Below are positions 12,001 through 24,766 of a stretch of 64,000 bases of DNA, piece after piece. The position numbers and the translations under genes are program-made. Numbering within the stretch: the first letter of the stretch is position 1; every line of letters begins with the position of its first letter. Origin of the DNA: Datnioides undecimradiatus (taxonomy: Eukaryota > Chordata > Actinopteri > Lobotiformes > Datnioididae); assembly GCA_008933995.1 (NCBI GenBank), contig WARS01000036.1, positions 4,874,419 to 4,938,418 on the forward strand, read 5' to 3'. Below the pieces are notes generated by a model that searched no databases, had not been told where the DNA came from, and saw only the letters and a list, made by a program, of their open reading frames with translations.

Positions 12001-12970
12001 AATTGAATTCAGCGCCCTACATGTCCACGCTGCCCTGTGAACAAGGCAAAGCTGCTGCAAAGGATTCTTATGAAATTCAATTAACACACCAACAGCTTTC
12101 CTTTTCTCTCCTGCCCTAATTCCCACATTCCTGCTGAAATGACTGCATTCCCAGCGATTATGCTAACCGCTTGGAGTGCACCATAAATTCACAGGTCTGG
12201 GAAAGGCTGTAACGAGAGCTCCTTAAATATGGGAAGGAGACGTTTGAGAAGATGGATCGCCGTGGGCTAGCGGTCGACCGGCAGTGGGCAGGGGGAACTT
12301 GTTTGTGAAACACATGCTACTGGCTGCTATACTGCCTCTAATGAGGCTATGGACATAAGCAACATTATCATTAATGATTGAACCCCTCCTTTCTCTTCAT
12401 TTTTTTTTTTCCTTTTTCTGCCACAGCCCCCTGTCCTTTTGCAATTACCGTTTTACTGGATAGCCCAAGGCGGCGGGCTGCATGTGTGTCGGCTATATAT
12501 GGGAGAAAGAAAGAACCCAAAATATTTGAAATTCAAATAAATGAGTAATGTAAATAGTTTTGAGAGAGTTTACCCAATGAACAATGGCCCCTTATGAGAC
12601 ACAAGTGCGACAGAGGGAGAGAGAACAGGACTGCTGGTGTGGGGATTGGAGCGGTGGGGGTTGGAGGGATGATCCAACACAATGTGGCCCTTCTCCTAAA
12701 GCAACTTGTTATCAGGCGCTACGCAGAGCCCCCCCATTCAATCTGCATTTAAATACATTTCAGTCCACTCACTCATTTGCATTCATTTCTCCCATTATAT
12801 TTGAAAATGGCCAAATGTCTAGCCAGCACAATGTGGGAGCCTATCACCGGCCAGGGGAAGCCCACACCTGATGCCAATTTAGCCCGCTTGGATCTATTCA
12901 TTGCTATGGCCTGATCTGACAACTCCAGCTCTTCCCCATCCAGGAGACTTTTCAATTGGATCTGCTTGTG
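12000..12970. promoter_or_regulatory. candidate regulatory blocks with SOX and POU sites
   Basis: Two repeat-poor patches (about 12010-12240 and 12530-12960) flank a T-rich spacer. The second holds a perfect SOX site AACAATGG at 12580-12587 and a perfect octamer ATTTGCAT at 12775-12782. Function is inferred. Confidence 0.35.
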
Positions 12971-14084
12971 GTGACAAAATTGTTTTGCTCATTGAGTTTT
13001 TCTTTCTTCTGCTGCCCCCACCCCCTCGCCCCCCTTCTCCTCTCGCATCGTCACTCCCTCCGTCTGTGAGTCTGGGTGTCTATTTGGGAGCCATGGGAAA
13101 AGGAGAGGCAAATGATTCTCAGTGGCTTCTGATTTCCACTATTTGTTCAGCATTAGGCCCACTTATCTCTGAAAGAAAAAGCAACATGTGGAGAGAAAGT
13201 GACAGGCAGAAACTCAGCCTCACTAACAGGCCTATTGTGTGCTGAAGATCTGCATTCAAACATGAGGGGCCCTCTAACTCTTTCTCTCTCTCGCTATAAA
13301 ACGGACACATACTTGTGCATAGACCTCTGTCGCAGTCAATTACTGCTGCTAATCTGTGCCGCAATGGAGAGTAAATATTTCATTACTTTTTCAAATAAAC
13401 AGTTGGTCTGAGCCTATGAAGTGTCATCTATCCTGTGAAAGGAGCGGTGACGTTGACATTCAATTACAGCAAAAAATCGCCAAGCTTCTGAAGTGGAGTT
13501 TTTTGTGCTGAGAGCACACTACTTAAATCATTAGACTTGGTCGCAACATCTTGAGATGAAAAGCTGAGTGGAGAGCCCACCATTTACACTACAGCACCTT
13601 TTCTTCGGCCCAAAAACATTCTGTGAGCGCTGCCCCCCGCCTCCCCTTCCTCTTCCTCAATAACGCTTTCTTCCCTCGCTTTTATGCCTCGCAGAGAAAA
13701 GTTCATCAGAGTTGGTGTCTACGCAGCACGACAGAGACACGCAACGCTGTTTTCTCCACGACATACTAACTAAGTAGTGTTGTGTGAGATTAGCAGATGA
13801 AATAATGCGAGGAGCGGGGAGGGCAGGAGGGGAGGGGGACTGGCGGGGGGTTGACAGAGAGATCCCAGAGTCTACTGCTCATTAATCACTGCAGCGTCTT
13901 TGACCTTTCATTTGCCAAGGGCGCAAAAAGAGGAGGAGGAGGGTGGCCGCTGCTGCTAACGCTGCCCAGGAAAGAAGGAAGGTGAGCTAGAGTGAGGGAA
14001 AAGGCTGGAGAAGAAGCAAAAAGATGACCAGGGAGACGGCGTGGTGGTGGTGGTGGTGGTGGTGGAAAGATATGCTGAAGTCCA
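12971..14084. other. pyrimidine and G-rich spacer
   Basis: It holds a C-rich run (13010-13060), a G-rich stretch (13810-13850) and a (GTG)8 array (14041-14065). Nothing coding is seen. Confidence 0.5.
14041..14065. repeat. (GTG)n trinucleotide array
   Basis: About eight pure GTG units on the plus strand. Confidence 0.95.
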
Positions 14085-14300
14085 GAGAAGACATCACAAC
14101 ACATTCTTAATGAAGAGTGAAATTAATCAGCTTCACGGGCTGTTAGATGAATCAGGCATTTCCCAGCCCCTAGGTGGTATCAGCTGCTCTGCTTCGCTCG
14201 CCAGGCCTGATAAAGACCGATAGGCCCCTTGCCCATTTACACATGTTATTAAAAGAATTACAAAGATGTCTGCTCGGCTCCCTCCCTTCACACCAGTCTG
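14085..14300. promoter_or_regulatory. candidate regulatory block
   Basis: Repeat-free with balanced composition. It contains a TTAATGAA word near 14108, AATTAATCAG near 14121, an E-box CAGCTG at 14181-14186 and GATAA at 14209-14213. Proposed as a conserved-element candidate on texture and motifs. Confidence 0.35.
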
Positions 14301-16190
14301 GGCTTTGGGAACCGGGTGCTGGAAATGGCAGGGGGGTGTGACATTAGCGTCAGGCGTATTTTTAGCGTCTGGATGCACAGCTCCTAGTTACCAGGTGGGA
14401 TGAGATCACTGACGGCAGCCAGGCAATAGCGGTGGCAGTGAGAAAAGCTTGACACACTACGGCTATGGAAGAGATGTGAGAGTGCATTAGTATGCGTGTG
14501 TCTGACACAGAGTGAAGGAGGGGAGAGCAAGTGACGGAGAGAGAAGTTGTGCGGCTGTAAAAAGCTGGATTGTGACCCTGCCTTCAACACTTGTGTTGAT
14601 TGATATGTAGAACGACGCCTGTTATACATCATTACATCTCTATTGTCTATTGTAACTTGGAAACACACTCCTGTAATTAGATAATGAAGTCTCAATGTTT
14701 CACAACGAGAGCGCTATAAAAAAAATACTCTGGTCTAAATAATTAAGCTACAAATAAGCAGGGGAGAAAATAACTGATAATGCGGCCTAATCAAGTGAAA
14801 ATAATGACACTTACAGAATCAATACAGGGGAAATGAGTGATACAAGTGCGGTATAGTTTAGCATCAAATATGCTGGGCAGTTATTAAAATACATTTAAGC
14901 TTATTTTTAACCCTAATTGATGTTCAAGGTTAATCTAATCAGACCAATTGTACCTCTGAAGAGCCTGCTCCAGTTTAATTGGCTATTTTTATTGCCTCAG
15001 CGAGATTTTAATTGAAACCAAAGGGGATCTAACAACAACTGTGACATGTTGATGTCTGGGGGATAGTTATAAATATGTGACAAAATATGTGCATTATTAA
15101 TGTGATTTCTTAATGCATTATTGTAATGTGTCCCCAGAAACACAGAGATATTACTTTACGCAAAAAGGAAGGGGGTGGTGGGCGTAGGGGGGCAGGAAAA
15201 TCATTTCATCCTGAATATGTCAACAAAATAATACACAGACGTTTTCACGTGACTGCGGGCAAATCTGGAGATTTAAATCATTAACATTCCAAAGAGAAAT
15301 TTGAATTTGTCAGAACAAAAGCCAGAGGTTATGCACAGTGTCACGGACACTGAAGAGACATAAATCTATTCTTTAAAGCTCATCTTGAGACTGTGGAGAG
15401 AACACCAGCCTCCAGTGAGTTTGTACAACTGGCCTGTTGATTAAAGTGTTAACTCAGCTGTCAGCATATCCAAAGCTTTTTTTTTTTTCTTTTTTTTTTT
15501 TTCAAAGGGCTTTAAGATTATGTGATTCAGGAATAGTGTTACCGTCTACGTTTGGGGGGAAAAAAACGATGAGACCATAAAAAAGTGTCATTGATTCAAA
15601 AGAAGAGATTACATTGTGTCTGACACAGGCGTGAACATTAGCATGAGACTCCTGGATCAAATTCTGCACGGCAGCAGTAGCCATTGATGATATCGATCAC
15701 AATCGTGGCTACCACGACTGCCCATGGGCCATCAGTCGGCGCTATGAATATCTGCCCCTTCTTTTCTCTTATATGTGTTTGAATGTGTCTTCATTTTTCC
15801 CCCGGTTTGGCAGAACTGTGATATTAGCAGTAAAAGGCTTATTAATTGCATGCCTGCTTCCTGCTGACAGATCCACTGAGAATTTAGAGGCACGCAGGCT
15901 TCAGCGCTGGAAGAGTGTTGTTATTTGTCCTCTAATGGCTGACAGTTACTCTTTACCAGTGCTTTAAATATCAGACCTATTTCCAGACCTGAAATGACAG
16001 GGGTTAAGATAAGGAAGAGATAAAGGGAGAGGCAAATGCAGAGACTAAGAGTGAGAAATGGTCAAATCTTAGCATTGCTCTGTCCTGTGTGGATGAAAAG
16101 GGAAGTACAACATGGCCCGTAGTCCCACAGAAAGAGTGGAAAACACCACCTACTCAAGCCTGACATCTGTATAAAAACAAAAATAATCTG
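14301..16190. promoter_or_regulatory. intronic DNA including an AT-rich candidate block (14700-15140)
   Basis: The 14700-15140 part holds TAATTAA at 14740-14746, CCAATTG at 14944-14950 and TTAATTGGC near 14975. The remainder is plain, with a T-rich tract at 15477-15502. No exon is seen. Confidence 0.3.
15477..15502. repeat. poly-T tract with one C
   Basis: T12 C T12 type homopolymer. Confidence 0.9.
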
Positions 16191-16194
16191 CTGT

Positions 16195-16540
16195 CAGCAG
16201 AATGTTCAATGACTCCTATCACCCGGGTGCTGATAAAGACTCCGGCCGCTGTAAGGATTGGGCTGTTATGCGAGGGGCTCAGTGGATCGGAATGCATGCT
16301 AATTGCCATCAGAAATATGTGGTGAGCCTTACAATTTCTGGCATTGCTCCGCACCTTGGCGAAGGACATGCCAGAAGGGTTCTAGCAAAACAAAGATTAA
16401 TGAACAGTGTTGAATCGCTGTAATGCCATGTCAACAGTACCATACATTTCATTACAGGGGTCACCAGTGCCTCTGTGTTAATGCCATGCGAAAAATTCTC
16501 ACAGCACAAGTCTTGGTCCCTCCAACAAGCTGAAACCAAG
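16195..16540. promoter_or_regulatory. candidate regulatory block with low stop density
   Basis: Non-repetitive and balanced, with ATGCATGCTAATTGCC near 16292 and AAAGATTAATGA near 16391. Three overlapping open frames of 71-76 codons occur on the two strands. None resembles a known protein or has good exon boundaries, so the low stop density more likely reflects composition. Confidence 0.35.
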
Positions 16541-17330
16541 AGATAAACATTTTACTTGTTGGATGATATTATACTGTTGATGTGATTACACGGACCCATT
16601 TACAGTGGCCAAATGCACATTTACTCAGCCAAAGGTATTAAAAAAGGAGGGGGGGGGCATTGAAAATGGAAAAGTTCACAGCATCGCTACAGTGGCCGTG
16701 GAAAAATATACTCAACGTGTCAGTATAATACAGTGTGTCAGTAAAACCTGATGCTCTAAACAGGAGCAAACCTCCCCTTTTAAATAATTGATATTTTCTG
16801 ATTAAATGTGGCAGTTTGGAGATAATGAATTCTTTATAGTGTGCCTTGAGCAACTCAACAGCTTTGCCCTGCATGACAGCTTTATGGGGCGTCTTTTTGC
16901 CCAAATTTTGAAAGTTTAACCTATGTAGATCAATGTGCTTCCTTAAAAGAGTTTAATAAATTAAAGTGCAGGGGGCTTTTTTTCCTCAGCGAGCAGAAAA
17001 AGCTGATGAGACAGGTTTAGTTTAATCTCAGGCAATAGAAGTCATTAACCATTCTCCCAGGAATTAAAATATAGCTTGCCCTTTTCTTCTCTCACTTATC
17101 ATTAGCATCACTTTAATCTCCCCGCGTTTCACACTGCTATTTTAATCATTACTTACTGCCTTTTGACAACTGAAGAACATGGCTTCTCCCCGCTCAGGCA
17201 ATATCCTGATTTTAGCTGACAAAATGTAGGACATCATTTAAAAATATCTAAATTTCCTCTTCCTTTTTTATTCTTCTAACTTCCACTCTTCAGACCCCTG
17301 AATGTCTGTCTATTTATATCAAAGAAAGCA
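16541..17330. promoter_or_regulatory. intronic DNA with AT-rich candidate block
   Basis: The 16930-17260 part is rich in TTTAAT and ATTA words (for example CACTTTAATCTCC near 17110 and TTTTAATCATTACTTAC near 17140) with no simple repeat. A G9 run lies at 16649-16657. Confidence 0.3.
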
Positions 17331-20300
17331 CAAAAGACGAGGGGAGATTGAGTGGACGACATTCAAAATGTAATTTGAGTTAGCAGCAAGGGTAACAAAA
17401 TGTATAAGACAGTTTATTTGTGTCTATCATGTTATTTTAATGGGTAGTGAATAGCACACATTGCTCTATGTGGGTCATGCAGGGTGTTTGGGGGTATATT
17501 TGTCTGCCCTTGAATCAATGAACATTTACAACAGAAACCACATATCTCCAGAGCAGAATATAAATAAAGTATTATGGCCAGTCTCTCAATGACAATGACA
17601 GATGTAGGGCAAGCAATTTCTTCAACTTTTGTTTCTTTATTGTTACTGCTAGCAGTAAAATTGAACAATAGGGGTGGATTTGGAGCATGATTAATTTGGA
17701 AATTATGGAAAAAAAAAGAGGATACAATAGCCTACAGCTGACTGTTTTCTATTTGCAAATTTGGTATTGTGTGAAATTTGTAGTTTGGGGATTTTTTTAT
17801 TTTTAATAAATTAATACAACCCCATGTTTGTAAGGCTTTACATGTGACAGTGCAGACGTTATGCAGAGCTCCCACGATGCAGTTTTTGCTCTTAATTTGC
17901 AAACAGAAAGTTGACACAGCTGCTGCGCGTTTATGCAAACAGATACATTTTCTCTGAGTCATTACATTTCAATTCACTGATTCAACAGTAATCCATGTAA
18001 GCTAGTGTAGTTCTCCCCTAAAATACATGAAATTGAACTAATCTGCTTTTCCCTCAGTGACTCAGTACTTCGCTGCCTTTTCTAAAACTGTGCCAAGATT
18101 AAAGGCATTACCAAAGAACAGAAACCTCAAGTCCTTTAGATTAGTGTTCAATTACTTAATCCTTTAATAGAATTTGAGTTTTGTCCAAAACAACAAAGTA
18201 CCTCAAATGCACATTATTACTGCTGTCAAAAGCAACAAGCAGATTAAGTATAACCGTTACAGGAAGGTTTAACTCCTCGGATTCTGTGCACGTGCATGTC
18301 TTTTACAAGTGGGAAAACTAATGTAACGATCATTTAGCGAAACATATGGATGGCATATTGTCCTAATGAGCCACACAAGCAAACGTGGAGCTCCGAGACT
18401 TTGGAGTAACTTGAAGACTGTATGTAAGACCTCTCCTCTACTGAGGGGAATGAAAGCCGCTGTTTTCCTTCCCTTGTCATTGGGTGCACGTGAACATGAA
18501 ACCAGCACCCTCCCTCCTTTCCTCTCTTCAAATCCCCGTGCCCTCACCCACCCGCCCCCTGTTCTCCTGCCTCAATTTAAAAATCAACACTGAACTTGTT
18601 CTCTAAACGGTTGGAAGCAGTTTATGAACATTTCAACAATAAAATCCCCTCCTCTTACATCAAAAAGAAGCTCGATTCATTTCTGATCTCTATCCAAGTT
18701 CAAAGGCTAAGTTAAAGTGATACTTCAAAGAAGCGTGTAATCAAAGACATGCAGCTGTTAAAACAATCTTTTGTTAGTTCATTGTCTTCAAACCAAACTC
18801 TTCACAAAATCCCCAAATGAAGGGAAGCAGAATCAAATAAGTTACATTCAATCATTCTGAGTGGGAGGCTTTGGTGTCATGCTAGAATAAATGCACTAAA
18901 GATTTACTACTATTTACAGCAGCTGAAGCAGTACAATAAGGCTGGTATCCTGCCGCAGGAAAAACTATGGTCCTCTTAAATATGCCAAGGGCTCGAGGCA
19001 CTGTAAAATATGCCCTAGACAAAAGTGAGGCATTTTGACAAATTAAGCACCTAGTTATGAAGGCTACATTGTTATATTTGATGTTGTATCCTTGCCTCTC
19101 TCCTGCAAGGCTCTGTGTGAGCAGTATAATGTCCTATCAGTCTTTTCCTCTGTGGCCTGCTGCACTGTGTCATTTGATTTCCTCCACAAGGGCAAGTTGC
19201 GACTGTATTAACAAGTCCCTATCACTACTTGATGCCATTGAAATTTTAATGTTAGACCGTCCAAAAGGAGGTACATGGAACGGCGGGGGAAAAAAGAGTG
19301 GGGGAAAGGAGCTTTGCCAGTCCACTGGCTTGGCTTAATTTTTTAATATGCGTTAGCACCTTGCCTTAATCCGACTCTAATGTACATCGTCAGGGGTTAC
19401 TGTTGAGATAGAGAAAGGGGCTGTCAATCAAAGCTTGGTCAAATTATACCCAGACTCCATTAGATTTAAAATAGAGCAATGAGGTCTAGCGTGAGTCAAT
19501 CAAATCATTTAAGGATGGCTGTTACGGTTATTACGTTCCACTTGTTATGGAACCTGCTCTTACCTTTATTACCATCACTAGCAAGTGAAAGTGAACGATC
19601 ACTGCACTGCACCTGTTGTTTTCATGTTAAAATGTTATTGTACATTTTCCTGGAACTCTGCTTTATATTATCTCCAACGCAGAGAAACTAAAAGCGTGCA
19701 CTTGCAAGCCATCTGTCTCTTACAAACAATCAGAGGACATAATATAGGTATAATATTACAAAATGAGAGTTAGCTTTTATTTTCAATGCAGCATTTGTTC
19801 TGGTGGTGGCTTATGAAAGAGCAGACGGTATGGAAAAAGTACAAATGATGAGGAAAATCAATAGATTTAACATATAAATTGATAATAATTACTTTCAAAA
19901 CTTAAGCATATAAAGTAATAATATATCAGGCAATAAGGTGCAGTTAGGTTTATGTTACACTTTGGTAGTATAAAGACTACTAACCTGTACATTAGAGGAT
20001 CCAAAGAAGAACAGAGCCGGACAGCACATGGAAAAAGGGGAAAGGAAGAGAAAAAGTCAGAACGATGATGAAAGAAACCTGTTTTTCAAAGAGTTTAACT
20101 TACTAACTGTATTTAGTAAGTGAATGAGAGAGACCATAATGTGTTTCATCTCCAGAATAAAGAGTTCCACATTGTGGTTTGCTTTTTGGGCATAACTCCT
20201 TAGATGAGTGCCATTGCCAAATAAGACAAAGCACGTGCATCTGTTCTGCGAGGCGTCCACAAATTTTTGGAGAGAAAATCTGCAAGTGAATAACAGACCA

Positions 20301-20526
20301 ACTGAGAGTACGCATAAAATAGCGAAATGCTGTTGTGAAACATTTTCATTTGGACTGTTTGTAAACATGACATGAGCTGTAGAACTGCCAGGCAGCTCTT
20401 AACAGCCACGTTTCCAACTAACAGAAAAGTAGAGGGAAGACAAATTGCCAAAAATGACATTATCATTTCCGTATATGTCACAAGGCAAGTAGATCTATGT
20501 CAGGCATTGAAAAGAAAGTGTGTGAA
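17331..20526. other. plain intronic DNA
   Basis: AT-rich, without simple repeats. The short patch 19325-19520 has TTAATATGCGTTAG and TCAATCAAAG words and could be regulatory. No exon or RNA gene is recognised. Confidence 0.45.
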
Positions 20527-20598
20527 CCTGCCTGCCTGCCTGTCTGCGTGTGTGTTTGTGTGCGTGTGTGTGTTAGTGAGTGAGTCTGTGTGTGTCTG
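20527..20598. repeat. (CCTG)n plus GT-rich repeat
   Basis: About four CCTG units (20527-20542) pass into an imperfect GT array. Confidence 0.85.
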
Positions 20599-22130
20599 AC
20601 CTGCTCCATCTGGAGGATTCGAGCACTCTGGGGCTGTCACACAATAGGGAGACGAAAGCCCGCTGAAGGATAACAAATGACTTCATGGCAAAACAGCCAT
20701 TGAAATTCTTTCAGTATGTGGCATTAAAAACAACTGAACAAATAGAGATAAGAAGGTGGGTAGGATTTGAAATGAGATTTTTTTTTCTCCCTCTCCCCTC
20801 TCCCTTCCTCTCTCCCTCAGCTTAAAAGCTAAACAAAACAAATGGGGCTTATTACTGCAGATTACCTTACACTGGACAGATTCACCGCATGAGGCCTAGT
20901 GTAAACAATGTCTTTCTCTCCGTGTACTAACTATGTGCCATTTATAACAGTGAGCAATCATATCCACAGTGCCCATAGATAAAGCAAAATATATCCTGGC
21001 CAGCAGTTTAAAAATATAATTGTTTAAGGGGCTGTTTCCATGTGGGTTACCATAGCAAACACTGATAAACCAATTAGAGTCTGTTATATTACTGCTTATA
21101 TTACCTCTGCATAAACAGCCGCTGCCATAGGAGACTGACTGGGTGTCTCTAAGCCAAGGGAAAAGCTGAGCCCTCCATCCCTCACACAGTGTCACTAAGG
21201 AGGTGTCAGGACACAATGTTAACACAGCAAAGACCCAACAGCCTTTTCTATTTCCATTTACTAATTCATTTTGTAATAATAAAAAAAAAGTTAATAGCAT
21301 TACATGCTCCACGTCGTCCATTTTGCCCAGTTTAACCGTAACTTTTCTTGTTTCTGAGTTTTCTTCCATGGTGAGCGCACATTTTGCAAATTAACGCGCG
21401 TCTGCGTCCACTATTATTAAGGGAATCTTCGTGCACATCGAAAACACAGCTGGTCGTGCTAATTTTCCGACAAGCTGAATTAATTTACAAGAGCAAATAC
21501 AGTCATTGATGATGATTCCAATATGCAATTGTTGTTTTTTTTGTTTTTGTTTTTTTATTGTGCACTGCTATTTTTTTGTCTGCTCAGTAAAGGGATCGCC
21601 TCAGCGAGCGTACAAGTCACATGATTCTTTACATCGCAATTAATTAATTAAACGTGCTTCGACTGCATTTTGTGGCATTTTACAGACACTCCAAGTTTTC
21701 CAACTTAGCCGAGTTTAAAAACCTTTTTCAGTATTTTAACTTTTCCTTTTTTTAATTTTTAGCATTCCCACTTGTTTCGTTATTTTTTGACGGTGGGTGG
21801 GATCGTGAAGCACCGAAGTATCTTTTACATTTCTCCTATGAAGAGACCATTTTCTACATTGGGTATAAGTGGGAGAAAGAGTGCAGTTTAAAGGCAGTGG
21901 GATTCACAGCAGGTACAAGGGGCAACAAACACACAGCCATTGCCCAGAAACAACCTGCTCAAAATTTATCATGCGACCTAGTCGGCCTAACAATCAGGCG
22001 TTAAAGAGAACAAAAGCCCATTCCAAATAAATTCCCACTGTATTTGTGCTGGGATTTGATTTACTGGCCTGTGGGGAGGCACCATTTGGTAGCACAAGAA
22101 GAGGCGGGGAGAGGTAGGTGGTGTCTGAGA
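20599..22130. other. plain intronic DNA
   Basis: A minus-strand open frame of 157 codons at 20896-21369 has no recognisable domain and no good splice context, so I regard it as chance. TAATTAATTAA lies at 21640-21650 and T-rich patches near 21533-21556. Confidence 0.45.
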
Positions 22131-22131
22131 A

Positions 22132-22162
<31 letters not shown>

Positions 22163-22176
22163 TGTGTATGTGTGTG
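22131..22176. repeat. GT microsatellite
   Basis: (GT)n with minor T and A interruptions at the distal end. Confidence 0.95.
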
Positions 22177-23984
22177 AGGGGGCTGGGCACCAGGGGATGG
22201 TGGGTAGGGGGGTGCTCATGTGCCAGAAGTGTTTATTGTGTCATGGTGATTTATTGAGTGAGCTTCATTTCACTGAATGTTCTCAGATATTTATTTCCCT
22301 AAAGGCCCCACAAAGATATGAACAGGCCTGCATCCACATATGTCATCATTGCCCATTTTACAGCGTCAGGAGATTTCTCTCAAACTAAGAGGGGGAAGAA
22401 AAAGAGAGAGGGAGAGAAACAGCTAGTGGCGATCAGGGCACCTCTCCATCAAAGCCCTGTAAACAATGGTACCTCAGCAACACGGAAATGGCATTTTGGA
22501 ATATGGCTGATGACTTTTCAGCGTTCATCCCTCCGCCTCTTCCCACTCTTTCCTGCCAAATACATACTTACGGAGCATACATAATTTAAATCGAGACTTT
22601 GAAGGTCCACTTAGCGAGACTGGTTCAATGTTAAAGAACTCCTTTAAGCTTGAAGTTTTCATTGCGTTACAGTTTCTGGCTCCTTGTGGTTTCACTAACG
22701 ACTCAGGCAGTTTTCGTATCGGCAAAGAATCAAGGACGACACGGTCACTGAAAACAGGAAGTCATCTTCGGTCACGATGCTTGGATGTATTAGACTAAGA
22801 AATCAGAAGTTACTATCTTATAACTGTGTGGACGCATTTAAAAAATTTCTAGTTCTGCACAAGCGATGCTGTACTAAAAAATATAAATTACTTATCAGCA
22901 AATTGACATTTAATGAAATATAATTAGAAAAAATAACATGCAGCTATTGTTTGTTATGAAGCATGAGGACAATTCAAACACTGTTCAAAAACTTTTTACA
23001 CACTGCAGATCTGACAAATGAACATGTGCTATTTAAGCAGATGTGAGATTGATTTGAAGCGCAGGACAAAGACAGAATTAGTAAATATTAGGTTTGGCAA
23101 CAGAACGAGCATATGTTTATTTTAAAGTCTGACTCAGACGTGTGATGGCTTGACAAACGAGGGTCAATTCTATCTTTCCATTGATGAAAAAAAGGTTACC
23201 CTGGCCAACCACGAGCCTGTTTTCTTTTACCATGTTTATGAATGTTGACAGGCGTTATTTTTTTCAACTTGAATGCAGTTTTACCTGACTTTTTTCCTCC
23301 AAAAGGCCAAGGAGTGTTATGGCAAAGTGCTATCTGGTTGATTCTTATTCTGTGGGGGTAGAGAGTGGGTGAGGCAGCCAGATGGTAGGAGTCTTTGATT
23401 CTCCAGATGGCTGTTCTGTGTGGTGCTCAGTGACACTGGGCAGGCTCATTGACATGCTGCCTCCCTCCCCTCCATCTCTTCGCCTCCTCTTCCTTCACCT
23501 CCTCCTCCAACATAGTCACTGTTACGAAGATGGATACCAGCCCCCTGGCCTCTAGCTGCAGATCTTGAGAGGATGGGATGGGACTTTCCACTTAGCCCAC
23601 CAAAGAAAATGTCAATGTTTGGGATCATATTGATGACACCCATTTGCCACTGTCAAATCTACCTAAATTGTCTATGGGAGGTGACTGCTATTGAAACTAG
23701 AATGATTTGAGGGATGAGCGAGCGCTGATCTTAGGTCAGCTGCAGCATGTCTACAGGGTAAGTTTTGTATTAGGGTATAAAGTACAGCTCTCGCTTCTGG
23801 AACTCTTCAATCTCACGTAGCGGCACGTCAAAGAACATATGTTCAGCCTCTCTGTTTATTAAAATTCTGCAAGATCTGTTTGGTGTTAATGTGATTATTA
23901 CTTCTATATTTGGCAGAGTAACAGCGCATAATACACTTTCCTAATTTCACATGAAAATAAAACACAGACTATCACATTATTATT
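22177..23984. other. plain intronic DNA
   Basis: An AT-rich stretch (22830-23110) is followed by ordinary sequence. No gene, RNA or repeat family is seen. Confidence 0.45.
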
Positions 23985-24480
23985 AGATCACTTTGTCGGT
24001 ATGTACAAATTATCATATCAGGCCTTCGCTGCTGACACAGAGAAAATTGTCATTGACCCTTATCATTATTTTTATGGGAGGAGAAAACACCCCAGCCATA
24101 GTCAGTGCTGGAAATGAATCTACATTCATGCACATCTAAATTAGCCAGTTAAGAAAATCTTGGCCTAATTTGAATTGGACCAGTTAAGACCGTGTTTCTG
24201 CAGATCAGCCAAGCTCTGGCATTAAACGCTCCCTGCTTTTATTCCCTGACCCCTGGTGCACCTCTCCTTTTGGGGTCATATCATCATTACCATAGTGCAA
24301 GCTCAGAGACTGTGTTTCTGTGTGCCTTAATTAATGTGTGTTTATAGGGGGCCACAGGAGTGAGTGCACTTAATGAAACATTGCTACGGTAGCCTCCGGG
24401 GTCCAGAAGAGACAGCTTCTCTATTGTGCTGCTGATTCTTACAGGCTGTAAACACTTAATTGATCTGAGGAGCATATTTC
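23985..24480. promoter_or_regulatory. candidate regulatory block
   Basis: Repeat-free, with a posterior-HOX/CDX-like TTTATGG at 24071-24077 and TTAATTAA at 24327-24334, plus several ATTA cores. Function is inferred from motifs. Confidence 0.35.
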
Positions 24481-24731
24481 ACCGCACATTCTAGGGAAAT
24501 CCTTTTCGAATTGGGACCGTTCATGATTACTTTTTAACGTCTCTTTAAGGGGGCTGAAAAAAATATCATCACTGTCTGGTGTCTGTTTATTTGTGCGAAG
24601 CAAGGGTTAATTAATGATAACTCTGTGCACAAACTGAAAGCTGGATCAAAAAGAAACTCGTAGAAACGGTAAATGGAGACACAGAACGAAACCAGGAGAA
24701 AGAACGTGGGTACTTTCTAAGTGCGTGTGTT

Positions 24732-24766
<35 letters not shown>

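Noticed and set aside
20896..21369. 157-codon minus-strand open frame
   Set aside because: No recognisable domain, no conserved-looking splice boundaries and ordinary intronic composition; consistent with chance.
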